From positions 1 to 37,889 of the forward strand of contig JAIBAF010000035.1 of the NCBI GenBank assembly GCA_019695335.1: a stretch of 37,889 bases of DNA, given 5' to 3'. Numbering within the stretch: position 1 is the first letter of the stretch; every line of letters begins with the position of its first letter. Below are positions 9,558 through 18,797 of the stretch, one piece after another. The stretch is from a bacterium. GTDB taxonomy: Bacteria > CLD3 > SB21. Under the pieces are notes generated by a model. It saw nothing but the letters and a program-made list of their open reading frames with translations. It had not been told where the DNA came from and did no database searches. A program made the position numbers and the translations under genes.

Positions 9558-10268
9558 ATGACCTCGCTGCTACCGAAAATAAAAAAAGAAATGCGTGTGC
9601 TGGCCGATCCGAAAAGGGCCGCGATTTCAAAATGGTATTTCAAAACCGGTCCGGGCGAATACGGTGAATCGGACATATTTATCGGGCTTTCGGCGCCTCA
9701 GATGCGTGCATTAGCAAAGAAATACCGTGAAACAAATTTTTCGGATATCGTGATATTGTTGGGTTCGCCGATTCATGAGGAACGAATGCTGGCGTTATTA
9801 ATTTGGACATTGCAGTTTTCTAAAGCCGATTCTGTACAACAGAAAAAAATTTATACAGCTTATTTGAAATATACTCGTTATGTCAATAATTGGGATTTGG
9901 TTGATCTTTCAGCGCCATTAATTATCGGTGCATATTTATTGGATCGCGATAAGAAAATTTTGCTGCGACTGGCGAAATCAAAACTGTTATGGGAAAGGCG
10001 GATTGCAATTCTATCTACATTATATTTTGTTCGTAAGGGCGTGTTTCAACCGACAATGGACATTGCCGAGGAGTTGCTTTTGGACGAAGAAGACTTGATT
10101 CACAAGGCGGTTGGTTGGATGTTGCGTGAAATCGGTAAGCGTGACAGGACAGTGGAGGAAAAATTTTTGAAGCGCCATTACAAGACAATGCCGCGGACTA
10201 TGTTGCGATACGCGATCGAAAAGTTTCCCGAAGTTAGACGCAAACAGTATCTGCAAGGAAAAATTTAG
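9558..10268 (+). CDS. AlkD-family DNA alkylation repair protein
   Basis: A 236-aa all-helical protein of the AlkD/AlkC HEAT-like repeat DNA glycosylase family, at the usual family length. These enzymes excise alkylated bases such as 3-methyladenine and 7-methylguanine without base flipping. Residues matching the Bacillus cereus AlkD active site are visible: Trp112 and Asp116 in NNWDLVD (family Trp109/Asp113), Arg148 in WERRIAIL and Trp187 in VGWMLREIG. All catalytic positions are therefore present and activity is likely. It is cytoplasmic. The start ATG has a weak ribosome binding site. It is followed after 8 bases by the DUF962 gene, so the two form an operon. Confidence 0.92.
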   Translation: MTSLLPKIKKEMRVLADPKRAAISKWYFKTGPGEYGESDIFIGLSAPQMRALAKKYRETNFSDIVILLGSPIHEERMLALLIWTLQFSKADSVQQKKIYTAYLKYTRYVNNWDLVDLSAPLIIGAYLLDRDKKILLRLAKSKLLWERRIAILSTLYFVRKGVFQPTMDIAEELLLDEEDLIHKAVGWMLREIGKRDRTVEEKFLKRHYKTMPRTMLRYAIEKFPEVRRKQYLQGKI

Positions 10269-10276
10269 GAGCCTTT

Positions 10277-10582
10277 ATGGAAACAACTTTCGCTTCGTTT
10301 CATGATTTTTATCCGTATTATCTTTCCGAGCATTCCAATTCTACCTGCAGGAAGTTCCATTTTTTTGGGACCACATTGGTATTACTGACGCTGGTTTATG
10401 TTATCATCACGCATCAGTGGATTCTGCTATGGCTGATGCCGATTTTCGGTTATGGATTCGCATGGGCTGGACATTTTTTCTTTGAGAAAAATCGTCCGGC
10501 AACTTTCAAATATCCTTTCTACAGTCTGGCCGGCGATTTTGTCATGTACAAAGACATATGGACAGGCAAAGTAAAATTTTAG
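10277..10582 (+). CDS. Mpo1-like / DUF962 membrane protein
   Basis: A 101-aa protein with the two DUF962 blocks. The first is YYLSEHSNSTCRKFHFFGT at residues ~14-32. The second starts WAGHFFFEKNRPATF and continues to GDFVMYKDI near the C-terminus. Two hydrophobic helices lie between them. The yeast member Mpo1 is a 2-hydroxy fatty acid dioxygenase acting in alpha-oxidation, with conserved His residues binding iron. The His residues in SEH, KFH and AGH here fit that. In bacteria the substrate is not established. The ribosome binding site GGAG overlaps the stop codon of the AlkD-like gene, which indicates translational coupling. Confidence 0.85.
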   Translation: METTFASFHDFYPYYLSEHSNSTCRKFHFFGTTLVLLTLVYVIITHQWILLWLMPIFGYGFAWAGHFFFEKNRPATFKYPFYSLAGDFVMYKDIWTGKVKF

Positions 10583-10602
10583 ACATCAAAGCAGGAGTTT
10601 TT

Positions 10603-11055
10603 ATGCGGGATTACATTGTGTTTGCTATGATCGCGGGATTGGCGTGGGGTGTTGGCGGGTATTTCGAAAAAGCCGGATTACGAGCAATGGGAATCCCACC
10701 CATTGCAGGAATTACGCTGCGAACGGCTGTGGCGCTTGTGGTGCTTGGATTGCTGTCCATTCCGGCGTGGAAAATGATTCAAAATCCTTCGGACATTTCC
10801 GCTTGGATTATGATTATTATCGGCGGTGGTATAGTCGCGGGTAGCCTTGGGATGTGGAGTTTTTATAAATCGCTTTCGGTGTCGGAAAATTTAGGCGTTA
10901 CATTAGCTATCGCTTTTTCAGTTTCGCCTCTTGCAGGAACGGTAATGGGATTAATTCGAGGTAATCAACCGATGGATTGGAAAACAGCGACAGGGTTGAT
11001 CGCCATCATAGCCGGAATTGTTATTTTACAATTGTCACACAAGCCTGGCAAATAA
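10603..11055 (+). CDS. half-size EamA/DMT-family membrane protein
   Basis: I choose the ATG at 10603 (AGGAG 7 bases upstream) and reject the ATG at 10558, which would overlap the DUF962 gene. The product is 150 aa with five predicted membrane helices and one EamA domain. The signature LAWGVGGYFEKAGLRAMGIP at the N-terminus and ATGLIAIIAGIVIL at the C-terminus are typical of drug/metabolite transporters. Full-length EamA exporters have ten helices; this single-domain form would need to dimerise, as SMR-type proteins do. Substrate unknown. It is the last gene of the AlkD / DUF962 / EamA operon, before a bidirectional terminator. Confidence 0.82.
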   Translation: MRDYIVFAMIAGLAWGVGGYFEKAGLRAMGIPPIAGITLRTAVALVVLGLLSIPAWKMIQNPSDISAWIMIIIGGGIVAGSLGMWSFYKSLSVSENLGVTLAIAFSVSPLAGTVMGLIRGNQPMDWKTATGLIAIIAGIVILQLSHKPGK

Positions 11056-11086
11056 AAAAAGGCCGAATTCTAAATCCGGCCTTTTT
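11056..11086. terminator. bidirectional Rho-independent terminator between convergent genes
   Basis: AAAAAGGCCG (11056-11065) pairs with CGGCCTTTTT (11077-11086) around an 11-base loop. The A and T runs make it work in both directions. It lies exactly between the EamA gene stop and the stop of the giant subtilase gene on the other strand. Confidence 0.9.
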
Positions 11087-11092
11087 CATACA

Positions 11093-14000
11093 TTATTTCA
11101 AAAATATCATTTTCTTCGAGAAGGATCCTTCCGGTGTACTCAAACGGTAGATATAAATGCCGCTCGCAACTTGTAATCCTTTTGAATTCCTGCCATCCCA
11201 TACGGCATCATAACGGCCGATTTCTTTGACGCCGCTAGCCAACGTTTTAACCTCTTGTCCCATAATGTTGAAAATTTTCAAAGTAATTTTCGATTTGACT
11301 GACACTTCATATTTAATTGTTGTGTTCGGATTAAAAGGATTGGGGTAGTTTTGGCCTAAAGCATAAGCTTGTGGTAACGGCTGAACCATCGTACCTAGAA
11401 TCGATAATTCCTGTAAATCACCATTATACGCTACGGCGGGTAGTGCTGATGAATTAATCGAAACTACCGGTAAATTTTGCTGTGTTGTGAATTTCAAGAC
11501 CAAAAGTGTGTCGCCAACGGGTAAAGTCGTTCCGCTCGCCGTCGGATCATCCCAACCAATGTTGATTTTACCTTCACTGACAAGACTCATTCCGATGTAA
11601 TTTCCAATTCTGTCATAAGAGGCTGAGAAACTTAATTCGGCTGGATCGTACTGGAATGTAAATTGATAGGCTGCAATGTTATTGAAGTTTTTTGTGCAAA
11701 TGGCATATTCAATCGATCTGTCTTGTCCTTGGATAGAAGGGCGGATTTCAAAGTGCAAATCCGACGTGAGAACTTTGTTTTCTTTCGTCAGTGCTGTATC
11801 GGGTTTCCACGATTCGTTGATATCGCCGAATTTAATTGCAGTAAAATTCAGATCATTCCTATTACTCGGATTATTGATTGTCAAAAGAGTGTCGTAAGAG
11901 AAAGGCTGGGTTAGATCATCAAAAACAAAATTCGATGGGATAAATGTCCAAGCGTTCCCGGACGGATAAGTATTAATGTCACCCAAGATCATCGAACGAA
12001 GTAGTGTCACGTCAAGATTAGAGATTTGTCCAGACTGATTAATATCGGCGGCGATTATCCGGTACGGTGATTCCAATAGTTTGATACCAAGAACATGCCG
12101 CCGCATCAAAAGAACATCCAACGTCGTCAAGCCTTTACGGATATTGGATTCGCCATATCGGTTGACAAAAATTTGATAGTTTCCATAAGAATGTGCATTG
12201 GCCAGATATTGACCTGCTTGATTACTCATATCGTTACTGACGATACCGTTACTTGCAATAGTAACCATGGCGTTGGGAAGGGGAGTTCCCGATCCGTTTC
12301 GTATCAATCCACTCAATGTAACTGGCTGATATTCGACAAGATTGATGTAACCGAATTGTACAGCATAAGCCAATTCGTTTAAGTTATGATCGATGAATTC
12401 TATAGCCGTTGGATTTTGAATAATGCGAACATCAGTCGATTGATTAGTTGTTCCGATCACATGAAATTTGACGTTAAATATTATTGCATCGTCTGTCAAA
12501 CTGCGCGGTAAGAGGTCCGGGCTCAGCCATGCAAAAGCCAACTGACCTGACTCAGTATTTGTAAATCCAAATGAGGATGAGTCCATTCCATCCAATCCGG
12601 ACTGTTCAATTCCATCAAATGAAACTATGGCAGGATTCCAGTCCAATGTAAATTGGGCTGAAATGATATCCTCAAAATTGCGCGCTCGAATCGGCAATAT
12701 TATATCGGCATCATGCCAGGTAGTGATAGTATCGGCCCAAACGCCCACTGTAGTAGGTTGGAGGGGCTCATTGCGTGGCCGAATATATGAGCCGACAGAG
12801 AAAGCAGGTGATAACGAATATTCAATGGAGTTGCCACTCACATCCTTCGCACGAATCATGACATCGAATCCAACGGAGTCTTGATTATTTAATGAAGTGA
12901 AATCGGCTTCGTAATGCATTCCATAGTAAGTATCTTCAAAAAGCGCTTTTAGTGGCAACGATTGCCAAGCTTGGCTTCCATAGTATCGGGTAAGGAATTC
13001 AACAGTTGTTGTGTCGACGCGATAGTAGGTGTGTTCTTTGATCAAATGATCAGCGAGTGAAAATTTTAACCGTAGCGGTTCCCCTTTAACCGGTTTTTGC
13101 ATATGGACGTGATAATCATCTTTGTACAATCGCATGGAAGTAAGTTGGGGAGGATCGGCGTCGTAAAGCCTTAAATCGAATTCATGTTTTAGTTTGGCGC
13201 GACCTGCAATATTTTTTTCTGTGAAAAGCGTATCTTTGAATTCTACTGTATATCGATCAAGAGCAAGATTCATAGCGATATTACTGCCCTCTACGTTTTG
13301 GGCTAAGTAAGCTCCCGATGAATCATAAATAGTGAATTGAGATTTTATTTGCTCATAATGTTTGTATTCGTCAATGCCGCCGTATGTGTAAAATGACATA
13401 TAGGTGTTATTTCCGTATGAGTTTGGACTACCGGGGTCACCATTGTGAGGAACCGTCCAAATGTACGTTGGATTTTTGCCAGGTTGAATTGTATCACCGG
13501 CCGGATAATACATCGCATTGGGCGCTGTAACATCATCTAAAGTTGTCAAAGTATCATTGCGGCTTTCCCAATCAGATGTGTTGTAGATAACGGTATTATC
13601 CTGATTCAACGTATAAGCTCGGTTTCCCCATTGATATTTAGGAGCATATTTGGAGGAAACCAATTTCACTGTCTTGGTTGCATCATACTCCCATCCTCCA
13701 AAAAAAAGCCAGGCATAGTAATGATTACTGTCATCCCGACGGGCTGCTAATGCGAACGGGCTAAATACCGTAAGGTCGGTATTCGAATAAGAAAAATTGA
13801 TGTTGGATAAATAATTAGTGAACAAATCGGAAGATAAATTACTGACAGTAATATTAGAAGTTAATCCGTTGCTAATGGTTGGAAAATGAATTAAACGAAA
13901 TACATTTGTATTTGCATCTCCATCCAAGACTGTGGGTGTGACTTTGATCCGATCGGAAAATTGTGTGATGGAACTTGGATTGTTTTGAGCTTCGACAACC

Positions 14001-16069
14001 CAATTGGTGAGAATAGAATTTTCAGGAAAGGTAATGATATAATCCAATATCGGAGTATCCATCGCAGAGCCATTCTCATTAACGCCATTGACTTGGATGG
14101 TATTGGTCAAGTCGTTTTTTGAAACATGAATGACAGCGCCAGGCGAAACCGATACATTTTCTTTAATGATGATTCCTCTTTGAAATATGAATGAGGCGAC
14201 TAGATCATAGTTCCCAGGTTCAACGTCAATCTCATATTCTTCCCACTGCTTTACATCATTTGCTTCATACCATGTCACAAAATCATTTTGGTTGGTTAAT
14301 GCAAAATCCCATGAAAATTCGTCGAAGACTAATGTTGCAACGGTTGATTTAAAAAATGCCCACGGTAGCTTGAGTGTGTCTGATGAACTGGCTACGATCA
14401 TTTTTCCCTCATAACAGGAAGAAGCATTGGTTGGGTAGGGCAAAATCATGTTATTAACTTGCAGGCTTACAATGATTTCCCGCGTTTCGCCCGCATTTAA
14501 AGTGAATCCTGCTGGCGTAGCTGTTAACTGGATGCCGGTTTGAACGCCGCTGAATGTTGCATTAAAGGTTTGGCTCGATCCGGAAGAATTGCGGATAAGT
14601 ATGGTATCGCTGACTGTCCAGAGATTGTCATTTGGATCGCGACCGAAACTCAAGTGAGCCGGTTCGGCGAAAACATCGGTCTCTACTGCTTTTAATGGTT
14701 GAACGCGTCCGGCGCCCTGAGCCATCACATCTTTGCCGATATCCAATGCCGTAGTCATCAATGCTGATTTCATTTGGCGCGGCGTCCACGTGGGGTGTAA
14801 GACTTTCAACAATGCGCATACACCAGCAATGTGAGGCGTGGCCATCGACGTACCGTTTAAAGATTGATATTGTCCTGATAAAACAGTTGAATTGATCGCT
14901 GCGCCTGGAGCAACGATTTCCGGTTTGATTGAAGCAATATCTTCATTGGGTCCTTTTGATGAGAACGAGGCAATGTCGTCGGATTTATCCGTTGCACCGA
15001 CAGTAATCGCTTCGCGTGCGGTGCCTGGGCTCCCAATCGTACGATAATTATATGAATTTCCGGCTGCGATGCAGAAAATCACGCCGGCATTGACGGCGTT
15101 ATCGACGGCAGTACTCATAGCATCATCAGGTCCTCCCGAACCGCCTAAACTCATATTGACAACATCCAGGTGATCGGAGAAGTCGCCATCATCATTGGGA
15201 TCGACTGTGCGTTCAATAGCCGCTATAATATCATCCTCGGAACCGTTTCCGCCGGCGTTCAGAACTTTGTAGGCCATTAATTTTGCTTTGGGAGCGACAC
15301 CTTTTAAAACGCCATTGGCCGCGACGATGCCGGCAACATGGGTTCCGTGCCGATTGTCGTCCATCGGGTTATTATCATTATTGACAAAATCATAGCCACC
15401 GATAACTTTGAACGTTGGCCCTATGCCGGCGCCTAAATCGGGATGCATGTAATCAATACCGGTATCAATAATTCCAACAATAACGCCTTCACCTTGTGAA
15501 CCGTATTGATACCAGACAGAATCGGCCTTGATCAAGGATACGCTTTGTTCCAATACGGCTTCAACTTTTTTTATAAAATGAATTTTTTTGACATACGGCA
15601 AGCGACTCACCTGCTGAATCACCGAAAGAGGCGCATCCATGCTCACGCCAAAAAATGTTTTTTCAAACATCCGGCGCGTTCTGACGGTCTGAACAGTTTT
15701 TAATAATTTTTTATTGTGCTGTTGAAGTTGATTTTGTATTCGCGTGACGTCATCGACAAATTGACGGTGACGATTACTGAAAAACAACCTCGATAGTCGC
15801 GTCGTTGTTTTAAATTGCTGAACGATCAAGGGCTCTTCTTTAAATTCTATAATGACTTCCATGATTTCATCAATAGAAGGATGTTTTTTAATGCCTTCTT
15901 TTGTGTAGGCTCCCTGAACAGTTCGATCATGATTGTCTTTTGTTTGTATTAAATTGTAAAGGATTGCCTCAAGATTTCTGCCGGTTTTTTCCTGTGCATA
16001 TAGATCCTGAAGGAAGGGCAAGGTGAGTAAAAGAAATAAAAAACAATTTCGTAACGCGTAATTCTTCAT
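11093..16069 (-). CDS. giant secreted subtilase with cohesin-like, dockerin-like and T9SS sorting domains
   Basis: About 1658 aa. I prefer the ATG at 16069 to the GTG at 16075, because GGAG lies 10 bases before the ATG but only 4 before the GTG. A signal peptide ends near LYAQE. A pro-region (~30-180) precedes an S8 peptidase domain (~185-450) with a complete triad: Asp202 (IIDTGID), His241 (HGTHVAG), Ser408 (GTSMATPH), and oxyanion Asn338 (AAGNS). An Fn3-like domain follows at ~465-560, then a long beta-rich region. A cohesin-like domain lies at ~1105-1245, and a carboxypeptidase-regulatory-like plus dockerin-like part at ~1250-1375 (loop Asp1342-x-Asn1344-x-Ser1346, Asp1353). A second cohesin-like domain spans ~1433-1565, and a T9SS type A domain ends the protein (NYPNPFNPNTTI). 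It is probably an extracellular or surface protease. Coding both cohesin-like and dockerin-like modules in one chain is unusual. Confidence 0.92.
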   Translation of the reverse strand: MKNYALRNCFLFLLLTLPFLQDLYAQEKTGRNLEAILYNLIQTKDNHDRTVQGAYTKEGIKKHPSIDEIMEVIIEFKEEPLIVQQFKTTTRLSRLFFSNRHRQFVDDVTRIQNQLQQHNKKLLKTVQTVRTRRMFEKTFFGVSMDAPLSVIQQVSRLPYVKKIHFIKKVEAVLEQSVSLIKADSVWYQYGSQGEGVIVGIIDTGIDYMHPDLGAGIGPTFKVIGGYDFVNNDNNPMDDNRHGTHVAGIVAANGVLKGVAPKAKLMAYKVLNAGGNGSEDDIIAAIERTVDPNDDGDFSDHLDVVNMSLGGSGGPDDAMSTAVDNAVNAGVIFCIAAGNSYNYRTIGSPGTAREAITVGATDKSDDIASFSSKGPNEDIASIKPEIVAPGAAINSTVLSGQYQSLNGTSMATPHIAGVCALLKVLHPTWTPRQMKSALMTTALDIGKDVMAQGAGRVQPLKAVETDVFAEPAHLSFGRDPNDNLWTVSDTILIRNSSGSSQTFNATFSGVQTGIQLTATPAGFTLNAGETREIIVSLQVNNMILPYPTNASSCYEGKMIVASSSDTLKLPWAFFKSTVATLVFDEFSWDFALTNQNDFVTWYEANDVKQWEEYEIDVEPGNYDLVASFIFQRGIIIKENVSVSPGAVIHVSKNDLTNTIQVNGVNENGSAMDTPILDYIITFPENSILTNWVVEAQNNPSSITQFSDRIKVTPTVLDGDANTNVFRLIHFPTISNGLTSNITVSNLSSDLFTNYLSNINFSYSNTDLTVFSPFALAARRDDSNHYYAWLFFGGWEYDATKTVKLVSSKYAPKYQWGNRAYTLNQDNTVIYNTSDWESRNDTLTTLDDVTAPNAMYYPAGDTIQPGKNPTYIWTVPHNGDPGSPNSYGNNTYMSFYTYGGIDEYKHYEQIKSQFTIYDSSGAYLAQNVEGSNIAMNLALDRYTVEFKDTLFTEKNIAGRAKLKHEFDLRLYDADPPQLTSMRLYKDDYHVHMQKPVKGEPLRLKFSLADHLIKEHTYYRVDTTTVEFLTRYYGSQAWQSLPLKALFEDTYYGMHYEADFTSLNNQDSVGFDVMIRAKDVSGNSIEYSLSPAFSVGSYIRPRNEPLQPTTVGVWADTITTWHDADIILPIRARNFEDIISAQFTLDWNPAIVSFDGIEQSGLDGMDSSSFGFTNTESGQLAFAWLSPDLLPRSLTDDAIIFNVKFHVIGTTNQSTDVRIIQNPTAIEFIDHNLNELAYAVQFGYINLVEYQPVTLSGLIRNGSGTPLPNAMVTIASNGIVSNDMSNQAGQYLANAHSYGNYQIFVNRYGESNIRKGLTTLDVLLMRRHVLGIKLLESPYRIIAADINQSGQISNLDVTLLRSMILGDINTYPSGNAWTFIPSNFVFDDLTQPFSYDTLLTINNPSNRNDLNFTAIKFGDINESWKPDTALTKENKVLTSDLHFEIRPSIQGQDRSIEYAICTKNFNNIAAYQFTFQYDPAELSFSASYDRIGNYIGMSLVSEGKINIGWDDPTASGTTLPVGDTLLVLKFTTQQNLPVVSINSSALPAVAYNGDLQELSILGTMVQPLPQAYALGQNYPNPFNPNTTIKYEVSVKSKITLKIFNIMGQEVKTLASGVKEIGRYDAVWDGRNSKGLQVASGIYIYRLSTPEGSFSKKMIFLK

Positions 16070-16112
16070 GAACACAAAGCTCCTTTTTATGTAGTCAGCA
16101 GATTATAATAAC

Positions 16113-16139
16113 CTTATACAAAAAAGTTCTATGTGTCAA
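16113..16139 (-). promoter_or_regulatory. candidate promoter of the subtilase gene
   Basis: On the minus strand TTGACA (16134-16139) is followed after 15 bases by TATAAG (16113-16118); with a 17-base spacer the -10 would be the poorer TAAGGT. The spacing is short, so this is a tentative call. It lies about 45 bases upstream of the start codon. Confidence 0.4.
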
Positions 16140-16281
16140 CAGTCCAAGGGGGTAGATTTTGATTATTTTCTTTAATATACTGTTCGATATGACAGGTATA
16201 GCTTCAAAATCTGCTTGCCGTTTAAATTGTGTCATCGTACTTTGCACTGCTTCTCAAAAAAAATAATAGAAAGGGATTATT

Positions 16282-18165
16282 ATGCACAATATCGAATTAA
16301 CCGGGATCATGCTCTTTTGTTTAGTCTTTGCAACAGTAAGCGCTTTTGCCCAGGAAAAAGACCGTACCAAAATTGCCGATCAATATAAATGGGACCTCAC
16401 TCATATTTATCCGTCGGATGATGCATGGAAAACGGCTAAAAAAAAACTCGTCCAGGATTTTAAAAAAATCAAAGCTTATGAAGGCACATTGAATCAATCG
16501 TCCCAGCAATTGCTCGGATGTTTGGATCTGGTTACCGAATTGAATAAGACGTTTACCCGCATCTACGTGTACGCCAGTATGAATTCGGATCAGGATACGC
16601 GGGAATCCAAATACCTCGGTATGGTTCAGGAAATGAGCCAGGTTGGATCAGAATTTGGAGCGATCACGTCGTTTGTTGAACCTGAAATTCTGAAAATGGA
16701 TAAGAAGATCGTCGACGGATTTATTGCCAAAGAAAAGAAACTTGAAATTTATAGATTCTATCTGGATGACTTGCTTCGCCGCCAGGCGCATACCGGTACT
16801 GCCGGCGAAGAAAAAATTATTGCCGATGCCGGGCTGATGGCCGATGCGTCCTACAGCATCTTCAATATTTTTTCTAACGCTGAATTTCCTTATCCGGAAG
16901 TCACTTTAAGTGACGGTCAAAAATTAAAACTCGATCAGGCCAACTTTCAAATCGGACGGACGCTGCGTAATCGCGAAGATCGTAAAAAAGTATTTGCTAC
17001 TTTTTTTGGTAAGATTAATGAATTTCGGCGTACGTACGGCACTCAATTATATGCCGGCGTCAAACGGAATATGTTTTTTGCAAAAGCCAGGAAATATGAT
17101 TCCGCTATGGAATCCGCACTCGATGCCAATAACATTCCGGTCAGCGTCTATCAAAGCCTCGTCAAAGGCGTGAACGATAATTTGGCAACGTTTCACCGAT
17201 ATCTGAAATTGCGCCAGAGGATTCTTGGTTTAGATCAATTGCATTATTACGATCTGTATGCGCCGTTGCTCGATAATGTCGATCTGAAGTATTCCGTCGG
17301 CGAGGCCGAGCAGAATATTATCGCTTCGCTTGCACCGCTGGGCAATGACTATATCGGCGTGACAAAAAAAGCCTTTTCGGAACGTTGGATCGACATGTAT
17401 CCAACGGAGGGTAAACGCTCAGGCGCGTATTCCAACGGCGGCGCGTACGACGTGCATCCGTACATGTTGATGAATTATAACGGCAAATACGACGATATGA
17501 GTACGCTGACACATGAACTTGGTCACACGATGCAAAGCTATTATTCCAATAAAACTCAGCCGTACGCGACGGCCAATTATCCCATCTTTGTTGCGGAAGT
17601 TGCTTCGACGTTCAATGAAGCGCTGCTCATCGATTACATGTTGAAGCAGATCAAAGACGATAAAGTGAAGTTGTCCCTGCTCGGTAGTTATTTGGAAAAT
17701 ATCAAAGGAACGGTTTTCCGCCAGACGCAATTTGCAGAATTTGAGATGAAAATTCACGAAGCTGCCGAAAAAGGCGAAGCGCTAACGGGCGATAAATTCA
17801 ACGAGATCTACATGGAATTGACCAAGCGATATTATGGTCATGACAAAGGCGTGTGCATCGTTGATGATGAAATGAAGACGGAGTGGGCGTATATTCCTCA
17901 TTTTTATTATAATTTCTACGTGTATCAATACGCCACGTCGTTTACCGCTTCGGCAGCTTTGTCTGAAAAAGTTTTAGCCGGCGATAAAGAAGCGACTAAA
18001 AAATATATGGAATTTCTCGCGGCAGGCGGTTCGGACTATCCCATCAATTTGCTCAAAAAAGCCGGCGTCGATATGACAACATCTCAACCATTAGAACTGA
18101 CGATGAAGAAAATGAATCGAGTGATGGATGAGATGGAGAAGATATTAGATAAGATGAAAAAATAA
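16282..18165 (+). CDS. pepF: oligoendopeptidase F (peptidase M3), exported
   Basis: A 627-aa zinc metallopeptidase of family M3 (PepF type), which cleaves short oligopeptides. The zinc site is complete: His411-Glu412-x-x-His415 in THELGHTM, with the third ligand Glu439 in VAEVAST. The N-terminal PepF domain begins YKWDLTHIYPSDDAW. Unlike the cytoplasmic Firmicutes enzymes it has a signal peptide ending near SAFAQE, so it acts in the periplasm or outside. The ATG has a good AAAGGGA site. It is a single-gene unit divergent from the subtilase gene and closed by a terminator. Both are proteases, so the pair may serve protein scavenging; that is inference. Confidence 0.93.
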   Translation: MHNIELTGIMLFCLVFATVSAFAQEKDRTKIADQYKWDLTHIYPSDDAWKTAKKKLVQDFKKIKAYEGTLNQSSQQLLGCLDLVTELNKTFTRIYVYASMNSDQDTRESKYLGMVQEMSQVGSEFGAITSFVEPEILKMDKKIVDGFIAKEKKLEIYRFYLDDLLRRQAHTGTAGEEKIIADAGLMADASYSIFNIFSNAEFPYPEVTLSDGQKLKLDQANFQIGRTLRNREDRKKVFATFFGKINEFRRTYGTQLYAGVKRNMFFAKARKYDSAMESALDANNIPVSVYQSLVKGVNDNLATFHRYLKLRQRILGLDQLHYYDLYAPLLDNVDLKYSVGEAEQNIIASLAPLGNDYIGVTKKAFSERWIDMYPTEGKRSGAYSNGGAYDVHPYMLMNYNGKYDDMSTLTHELGHTMQSYYSNKTQPYATANYPIFVAEVASTFNEALLIDYMLKQIKDDKVKLSLLGSYLENIKGTVFRQTQFAEFEMKIHEAAEKGEALTGDKFNEIYMELTKRYYGHDKGVCIVDDEMKTEWAYIPHFYYNFYVYQYATSFTASAALSEKVLAGDKEATKKYMEFLAAGGSDYPINLLKKAGVDMTTSQPLELTMKKMNRVMDEMEKILDKMKK

Positions 18166-18187
18166 TAAATTCTTATTAAATCAGGTG

Positions 18188-18221
18188 AAAAGGCTATCCT
18201 TGAAACGGGATAGCCTTTTTT
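18188..18221 (+). terminator. Rho-independent terminator after pepF
   Basis: A perfect 12-bp stem (AAAAGGCTATCC, 18188-18199, with 18208-18219) and an 8-base loop, ending in a T run. It is 22 bases after the pepF stop. Confidence 0.93.
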
Positions 18222-18251
18222 GTTTAAAAATCGTGTTTTTGCAATTCGTTA

Positions 18252-18280
18252 TTGACAAACGGCAATTCATATCTTATATT
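18252..18280 (+). promoter_or_regulatory. sigma-70-type promoter of the Rrf2-family gene
   Basis: TTGACA (18252-18257), a 17-base spacer and TATATT (18275-18280) make a near-consensus promoter. The expected transcript starts near 18287, giving a leader of about 14 bases that still contains the GGAG ribosome binding site. The TT of the -10 is also the first part of the palindrome at 18279-18298, a position suited to repression. Confidence 0.82.
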
Positions 18281-18298
18281 AGGATAAAGGAGTCCGAA
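18279..18298 (+). promoter_or_regulatory. candidate Rrf2 operator, autoregulatory copy
   Basis: TTAGGA, 8 bases, TCCGAA: an inverted repeat with 5 of 6 arm positions paired. It aligns without gaps to the palindrome before the RIC gene (TTAAGA, 8 bases, TCTTAA). Where the left arm changes A to G, the right arm changes T to C, as expected for a conserved symmetric protein site. It overlaps the -10 and start point of the Rrf2 promoter. Because it also covers the ribosome binding site of this gene, part of its sequence is under a second constraint. Confidence 0.65.
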
Positions 18299-18300
18299 TT

Positions 18301-18747
18301 ATGATACTCTCCAAAAGTTGCGTATATGCGATCAGGGCTGCACTTTATGTCACCGCCAATGGTAAGAACGGTTATGTATCTATTCGTGAAATTGCGGAGA
18401 AGCTTGATATTCCTTTTCATTTTTTAACTAAGATTTTACAGACACTTACTGAAAATAATCTTATGACTTCGTTTAGGGGAGCCAAAGGTGGAGTAGCTTT
18501 GGCAAGAGCAGAAGATACCATTTCTTTGATCGAAATTGTAAAAGCGGTTGATGGCATGGATCTTTTTAAAGAGTGCGTTTTAGGCCTTCCCAATTGCGGT
18601 TTTGATAAACCATGCCCGCTCCACGATGAAATGGTAGGAGTCAGAGATCAAATTAAACGAACTTTTGAACAAACATCCCTGGGACACCTTGCTCGAAAAA
18701 CAAAAGACAATAATTTCAGGATTTCATCATTAGCAATAACAGTATAA
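18301..18747 (+). CDS. Rrf2-family transcriptional regulator with Fe-S-type Cys motif (NsrR/IscR-like)
   Basis: A 148-aa DNA-binding protein of the Rrf2 family. The winged helix lies at residues ~1-65 (YAIRAALYVTANG, then SIREIAEKLDIPFHFLTKIL as recognition region, then GAKGGVALAR as wing). A ligand segment has Cys92-x6-Cys99-x5-Cys105-x2-His108, close to the C-x5-C-x5-C-x2-H motif of IscR and the cluster Cys of NsrR. It can therefore be expected to sense NO, O2 or Fe-S status through a cluster. It lies directly upstream of the RIC Fe-S repair gene and the nos cluster, and both promoter regions carry matching palindromes. The best reading is an autoregulated repressor of nitrosative-stress and N2O genes; the exact signal is inferred, not shown. 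Confidence 0.88.
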   Translation: MILSKSCVYAIRAALYVTANGKNGYVSIREIAEKLDIPFHFLTKILQTLTENNLMTSFRGAKGGVALARAEDTISLIEIVKAVDGMDLFKECVLGLPNCGFDKPCPLHDEMVGVRDQIKRTFEQTSLGHLARKTKDNNFRISSLAITV

Positions 18748-18797
18748 GTATCAAATAATCAATATATTATTAATTAAAGCTATTTTTTTGAATCAAA

